Source: Muribaculaceae bacterium
GTDB lineage: Bacteria > Bacteroidota > Bacteroidia > Bacteroidales > Muribaculaceae
NCBI GenBank assembly: GCA_020026215.1
Contig: JAHHQT010000067.1
Coordinates: forward strand, 1-10,406
DNA length: 10,406 nt
Direction: 5' to 3'
Within the stretch, counting starts at the first letter, position 1. Each line of letters begins with the position of its first letter. The notes below the pieces were generated by a model. That model was given only the letters and a program-made list of their open reading frames with translations, was not told the origin of the DNA and did no database searches. This document shows positions 7,141 to 10,406 of this stretch, one piece after another. The translations under genes and the position numbers were made by a program.

Positions 7141-8082
7141 ATGGGAAGAATATATAAAAGTATGACCGATTTGATTGGTAACACACCGCTGTTGGAATTA
7201 AATCGCATGAATCCAAACGGAAGGGCAAGAGTGATTGTAAAAATTGAATCATTCAATCCCGGTGGCAGTGTCAAGGACCGTGCCGCCTTGTCCATGATTG
7301 ATGATGCCGAAAAATCGGGAACCTTGACTCTCGATAGTGTCATCATTGAGCCGACCAGTGGCAATATGGGCGTTGGCTTGGCATGGGTAGGCAAAATGCG
7401 TGGTTATCGGGTGATTTTGACCATGCCTGATTCCATGAGTTTGGAACGTCGTAACTTGCTGAAGGCGTTGGGTGCTGAAATCGTTTTGACCCCGGGGGCT
7501 GATGGTATGATGGGAGCTGTAAAGAAGGCTGAAGAATTGCGTGATAGTATGGAAGGTGCAGTCATTCTCCGCCAATTCGAAAATCCTGCCAATCCGTTGG
7601 CGCATCAATCCACAGCGTTTGAAATTTGGAACGATACTGATGGTGCTGTTGATGTGTTTGTTGCAGGAGTTGGGACAGGAGGTACGCTTTCGGGTACAGG
7701 TAAGGTGTTGAAATCATTGAAAAAGGATATAAAAGTGATTGGCGTTGAGCCGATGAGTTCCCCAATTCTTTCGGGCGGACAGGCAGGACCTCACATGATT
7801 CAAGGTATTGGTGCAAACTTCATCCCGAAAAACTATGATGCTTCTATAGTGGACCGAGTGGAGACCGTTTCCAATGAAGATGCTATCGGCACGGCACGTC
7901 GATTGGCTCAGGAAGAAGGTGTGTTGTGCGGTATTTCTTCGGGGGCATCTGTAGCCGTTGCATTGCGATTGGCTCAGCAGGAAGAATTTGCCGGAAAGAC
8001 TATTGTTGCTATATTACCCGACACGGGAGAACGCTATTTATCGACCAAATTGTTCGACTTTGAGGGCTTTCCTGTCGATTAA
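7141..8082 (+). CDS. cysK: Cysteine synthase A (O-acetylserine sulfhydrylase)
   Basis: This PLP enzyme makes L-cysteine from O-acetyl-L-serine and sulfide in the cytoplasm. The protein has 313 residues, a normal length for CysK. Lys45 in NPGGSVKDRAAL (39-50) should form the Schiff base with PLP. The substrate-carboxylate loop is PTSGNMGVG (71-79), where most CysK proteins have TSGNTG; the Thr to Met change at residue 76 is notable. GVGTGGTLSG (176-185) binds the PLP phosphate, and the Ser in GISSGAS (264-270) contacts the pyridine nitrogen. The C terminus ends in the usual LPDTGERYLST motif and a short tail. The gene is read away from mgtC and appears monocistronic, since the next gene has its own promoter box. 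A related fold type II lyase with a different substrate is possible, but CysK fits best. Confidence 0.93.
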   Translation: MGRIYKSMTDLIGNTPLLELNRMNPNGRARVIVKIESFNPGGSVKDRAALSMIDDAEKSGTLTLDSVIIEPTSGNMGVGLAWVGKMRGYRVILTMPDSMSLERRNLLKALGAEIVLTPGADGMMGAVKKAEELRDSMEGAVILRQFENPANPLAHQSTAFEIWNDTDGAVDVFVAGVGTGGTLSGTGKVLKSLKKDIKVIGVEPMSSPILSGGQAGPHMIQGIGANFIPKNYDASIVDRVETVSNEDAIGTARRLAQEEGVLCGISSGASVAVALRLAQQEEFAGKTIVAILPDTGERYLSTKLFDFEGFPVD

Positions 8083-8127
8083 ATAGTTGTTTTTCGTTAA
8101 ATTAACGGATTTATAGCATTTTGTTAG

Positions 8128-8135
8128 TATATTTG
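8128..8135 (+). promoter_or_regulatory. -7 promoter box before the coiled-coil gene
   Basis: TATATTTG is an exact match to TAnnTTTG, 24 nt before the ATG at 8160. A 13-bp dyad (CGTTAA-A-TTAACG, 8095-8107) ends 20 nt upstream, where a -33 element would lie. The box falls inside the upstream extension that would be coding if the TTG at 8121 were used, which argues for the ATG at 8160. Confidence 0.6.
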
Positions 8136-8159
8136 TACTCCAAATCTGACTTATTGGTT

Positions 8160-9089
8160 ATGAAACAAGAAAATAATTTTGATCAAGAAATGAAAAAAGG
8201 CCGTCGTTTTGTGAAAATGGGCGGCTTGTTAGTTGTTATCGCTTTGTTGGGATTATTAATTCTCGGTTTTTCTTCTTGTAACTCAAAAACCGACCAAATG
8301 CAAGCTCAAATTGACTCTTTGAGATTGGTGAACGACCAATTGCAATTGGAAGGTGAGTATGAAAACTTGAACACCGAGTTTCAACAATATGAAAACCAGG
8401 CTCAATATTTGCAAAATGATTCTTTAATCGAAAAATATAGTGAAGCCAAAAACAAAGTTGAAAAACTTTTGGCTGAATTGAAAACTCAAAAAATCACCAG
8501 TGGCAAACGTATCAAAGAGTTGAAGGACGAAATTTCTTCTTTGAAAAAATTGATGCGTCACTATGTAGCTGTAATTGATTCATTGAGCAAGGAAAACGCT
8601 GGTTTAAAAGCCGAAAATAAGGAAATCAAGGCTACTAACAAACAGTTGGCAAGCAAGGTGAGTGACTACACTCAGAAGAATGAAGTCCTTTCACAACGAA
8701 TGGAATTGGCAGAGAAATTGAATGTCACAGGATTGACTTTCAGTGCTTTGAATAAACGTGGTAAGAAAGAAAAACGTATTGGTAAGGCTGTACAGTTGGT
8801 AGTTAACTTTACAGTACCTCAAAATAATTCAACTCCTGTTGGTGAAAAAACATTTTACGTAAGAATTGTCAGTCCTGAAGGTAACGTCTTGGGCGCTGGT
8901 AATACTTTCCCTTTTGAAGGTGGTAACGTGGTTTATTCTGAAAGAAAAACAATTGACTACGACCAACAAGAGCAAAACCTTACTTTGTATCACAATGTAG
9001 CTTCTGCTTTGTCAAAAGGTGATTATATCGTGGAAGTGTTTGTTGATAACTATAGATTGGCTTCAAAGCACTTCTCAATGCTTAAATAA
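8160..9089 (+). CDS. Membrane-anchored or lipoprotein-like coiled-coil protein, unknown function
   Basis: This is a 309-residue protein with no family I can name. A charged N terminus (1-20) leads into a hydrophobic segment (21-36) ending in GFSSC, where Cys40 could be a lipidation site. The -3 residue is Phe and the n-region is long, so a plain membrane anchor is the alternative. Residues about 44-187 are rich in Glu, Lys, Gln and Leu and form a long predicted coiled coil. Residues 190-309 look like a beta-rich globular domain, with LVVNFTVPQN, YVRIVSPEG and DYIVEVFVDNYRL segments. The ATG at 8160 is chosen because a -7 promoter box lies at 8128-8135. Only 6 nt separate it from the GYF_2-CD225 gene, so the two are almost certainly co-transcribed and may act together at the cell envelope. 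Confidence 0.8.
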   Translation: MKQENNFDQEMKKGRRFVKMGGLLVVIALLGLLILGFSSCNSKTDQMQAQIDSLRLVNDQLQLEGEYENLNTEFQQYENQAQYLQNDSLIEKYSEAKNKVEKLLAELKTQKITSGKRIKELKDEISSLKKLMRHYVAVIDSLSKENAGLKAENKEIKATNKQLASKVSDYTQKNEVLSQRMELAEKLNVTGLTFSALNKRGKKEKRIGKAVQLVVNFTVPQNNSTPVGEKTFYVRIVSPEGNVLGAGNTFPFEGGNVVYSERKTIDYDQQEQNLTLYHNVASALSKGDYIVEVFVDNYRLASKHFSMLK

Positions 9090-9095
9090 TAACGG

Positions 9096-9635
9096 ATGAA
9101 TTCTTATTTTTACATCGACGAAGCCGGAAAGCAAATTGGTCCTGTTGAGGCTGACCGTTTGGTGAAAATTATCAAACCTTCGACTTTGGTATGGGCTGCA
9201 GGAATGAACGACTGGACACCTGCCGAATTGGTGGATGAACTGTCAAAAATGATGGCAGAAGTTCCGTCTGTCGTGACTCCTCCCGAATTTAAGGAAGAAC
9301 CTAAAGTGGGCATACCATACGGTAGCAATGACGGCGGAAATGGACAGCAATATCAATCGCGTTCAAATTATGACCCACGTACAAGTCGTGGTACCGGGGT
9401 ATTTGCGGTGAAACCCAACAATTGGTTGGTATGGGCGATTTTGAGTACCATCTGCTGTTTCTTCCCATTGGGGATTGTTGCGATTGTGTTTGCTGCAAAA
9501 GTGGATTCTGCTTGGGAACGTGGTGATTACGAGGAAGCTATTGATGCATCAAGTAAAGCCAAATTATTTACTATATTGGCATTCATTGTGGGTGTAGTGG
9601 GATATTCAGGATTCTCATTGTTCGGACTTTTATAG
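9096..9635 (+). CDS. GYF_2-CD225 (dispanin/IFITM-like) membrane protein
   Basis: A 179-residue two-domain protein. Residues 1-50 form a GYF_2 domain: YFYIDEAGKQIGPVEADRL, then LVWAAGMNDWTPAELVDEL. GYF domains in eukaryotes bind proline-rich peptides; the ligand of the bacterial form is not generally known. A Gly/Ser/Gln-rich linker (55-105) follows. Residues 106-179 match the CD225/dispanin family, with a first hydrophobic segment ending in ICCFFPLGIVAIVFAAKV (119-136), the connecting GDYEEAIDASSKAK (143-156) and a second membrane segment (157-179). The double Cys, PLGI, GD and Ser-x-x-AK positions are those shared with interferon-induced transmembrane proteins. It follows the coiled-coil gene by 6 nt and ends before an intrinsic terminator. 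The domain calls are strong; the cellular role is unknown. Confidence 0.9.
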   Translation: MNSYFYIDEAGKQIGPVEADRLVKIIKPSTLVWAAGMNDWTPAELVDELSKMMAEVPSVVTPPEFKEEPKVGIPYGSNDGGNGQQYQSRSNYDPRTSRGTGVFAVKPNNWLVWAILSTICCFFPLGIVAIVFAAKVDSAWERGDYEEAIDASSKAKLFTILAFIVGVVGYSGFSLFGLL

Positions 9636-9653
9636 AAATGAAAGAATAAATGG

Positions 9654-9681
9654 AAAGCTCGACATTTGTCGGGCTTTTTTT
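9654..9681 (+). terminator. Intrinsic terminator after the GYF_2-CD225 gene
   Basis: AAAGCTCGAC (9654-9663) pairs with GTCGGGCTTT (9668-9677) through a 10-bp stem with one G-U pair and an ATTT loop. The right arm runs into a T-tract to 9681. It closes the coiled-coil/GYF_2-CD225 unit and separates it from the next GYF_2 gene. Confidence 0.88.
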
Positions 9682-9692
9682 ATGTTGCTTTG

Positions 9693-9723
9693 TTGCAATT
9701 GGTATTGATAATTAATACCTTTA
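9693..9723 (+). promoter_or_regulatory. Promoter of the second GYF_2 gene
   Basis: TTG (9693-9695) and TACCTTTA (9716-9723) are separated by 20 nt, which is the Bacteroidetes -33/-7 layout except that the last -7 base is A rather than G. The -7 box ends 18 nt before the ATG at 9742, and the same box and distance occur before the next gene. Confidence 0.6.
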
Positions 9724-9741
9724 TGAAACAATTGTAGGAGA

Positions 9742-10251
9742 ATGATAAAATATTATTATATAGATGACAATAGGTCAAAAGTTGGGCCTGTCCTTTTTGA
9801 AGACTTGATTAAAAAGGATTTGACCATTCATACGCCTGTCTGTGTGATGGGGAGTGACAAGTGGGTGCCGGCACAGGATGTTCCTGAATTGAAATTCCTC
9901 TTTGACACGAAAACTGGAATAAGACAGAATCATAGTGCAGATGCCAGAAAAAAGTCTTGGTCGCACGGTTCTTTTGCTCGAACTTCTTCCCCTCATTCTC
10001 ATTTTGGAAACAAGGGTTTCGACGATTGTGATGAACAGGATGATGATTATTTTCGCCGACTTGAAGAAGAAACACGTCGCTGGCGTGAAACAACACACAT
10101 GAATCGCACGGAAGACTATGACCGCATTGATGAGGAGGACGAAAATACTGTGGGCAGATACGAAGACCACGGCTCTGCTTCTTTTTGGGGCGTTTTGGTC
10201 TTTATTGCCATCTGTATGCTTTGTGGGATACTATTCTTAATTATTGACTGA
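9742..10251 (+). CDS. GYF_2-domain protein with acidic linker and C-terminal membrane helix
   Basis: A 169-residue protein. Residues 1-52 are a GYF_2 domain (YYYIDDNRSKVGPVLFEDL, then CVMGSDKWVPAQDVPEL); the usual Trp of the LVW motif is Cys34 here. Residues 60-90 are Ser/His/Arg-rich, and 93-142 are strongly charged with many Asp, Glu and Arg. One hydrophobic segment at 148-167 ends two residues before the C terminus, and there is no N-terminal signal. A tail-anchored topology with the GYF_2 domain in the cytoplasm is therefore likely. The gene has its own promoter after the terminator of the preceding unit. Its GYF_2 part is closely similar to the partial gene downstream (about 14 of the first 26 residues identical), which points to tandem duplication. 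The function is unknown. Confidence 0.85.
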   Translation: MIKYYYIDDNRSKVGPVLFEDLIKKDLTIHTPVCVMGSDKWVPAQDVPELKFLFDTKTGIRQNHSADARKKSWSHGSFARTSSPHSHFGNKGFDDCDEQDDDYFRRLEEETRRWRETTHMNRTEDYDRIDEEDENTVGRYEDHGSASFWGVLVFIAICMLCGILFLIID

Positions 10252-10274
10252 CGATTTTAAATACTGATCGAATT

Positions 10275-10308
10275 TTTGTATTTATATATCAGAAAATTTA
10301 TACCTTTA
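10275..10308 (+). promoter_or_regulatory. Promoter of the third GYF_2 gene
   Basis: TTTG (10275-10278) and TACCTTTA (10301-10308) are separated by 22 nt, and the -7 box ends 18 nt before the ATG at 10327. The -7 sequence and its distance to the start codon are identical to those of the preceding GYF_2 gene. Confidence 0.55.
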
Positions 10309-10326
10309 TAAGCAAAATATTCAGAG

Positions 10327-10406
10327 ATGAAAGAATACTATTACATTGATTCTTCCAAGAATCGTATTGGCCCGATGGCTTTTGAAGATTTGATAAAAGT
10401 CGGTCT
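10327..10406 (+). CDS. GYF_2-domain protein, 5' part only (cut by window end)
   Basis: The reading frame from the ATG at 10327 stays open to the window edge (26 full codons). It encodes MKEYYYIDSSKNRIGP followed by MAFEDLIKVG, the start of a GYF_2 domain. The YYYID, GP and FEDLIK positions align with the preceding gene without a gap. The rest of the protein, including any membrane segment, lies outside the window. Confidence 0.85.
   Translation, partial: MKEYYYIDSSKNRIGPMAFEDLIKVG

Noticed and set aside
8121..8159. TTG start 13 codons upstream for the coiled-coil protein
   Set aside because: The extension contains the -7 promoter box at 8128-8135; ATG at 8160 fits a short leader.
9736..9740. 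AGGAG as Shine-Dalgarno site for the second GYF_2 gene
   Set aside because: Only one base separates it from the ATG, too close to act, and neighbouring genes have no such site.
10252..10300. Terminator between the second and third GYF_2 genes
   Set aside because: Only a 4-bp CGAT/ATCG pairing precedes a T-run; too weak to call.

Overview
The window looks like a chromosomal segment of a member of the Bacteroidota, most likely order Bacteroidales. Three things support this. Several gene starts are preceded by the Bacteroidetes sigma-type -7 box (TAnnTTTG or close to it), with a TTG about 20-22 nt upstream in three cases. Clear Shine-Dalgarno sites are absent. The protein repertoire also fits: GYF_2-domain membrane proteins, a GYF_2-CD225 fusion, and a Na+/H+ exchanger with two TrkA_C domains. 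The window is densely coding, with no gap over 300 bases. I saw no rRNA, tRNA, CRISPR array, insertion sequence or prophage gene.

Left part (about 80-2292, plus strand): a secreted, very His/Asp-rich protein of unknown function with tandem YRPHY-Asp(n) repeats, followed 11 nt later by mltG (endolytic murein transglycosylase). A strong bidirectional terminator (about 2304-2339) separates these from the converging operon.

Middle part (2363-7027, minus strand): a probable three-gene operon read as mgtC-like gene, CPA2-type cation/H+ antiporter (4-nt ATGA overlap with mgtC), then guaA (GMP synthase, 34 nt further on). A good promoter lies immediately before mgtC. The first two genes point to Mg2+/K+/Na+/pH homeostasis; guaA is purine biosynthesis. 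The antiporter has two C-terminal TrkA_C domains but no nucleotide-binding TrkA_N domain. In other bacteria TrkA_C domains can bind cyclic di-AMP, so ligand control is plausible but not shown here.

Right part (7141-10406, plus strand): cysK (cysteine synthase), read divergently from mgtC across a 113-bp intergenic region. It is followed by a small membrane-associated cluster: a lipoprotein-like or membrane-anchored coiled-coil protein, a GYF_2-CD225 (dispanin/IFITM-like) protein 6 nt behind it, a terminator, a second GYF_2 protein with an acidic linker and C-terminal membrane helix, and the first 26 codons of a third GYF_2 protein cut by the window edge. The last two genes carry the same -7 box (TACCTTTA) at exactly the same distance from their ATG, so the array probably grew by duplication including the promoter. 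This tandem GYF_2/CD225 array is the least characterised and most interesting part of the window.
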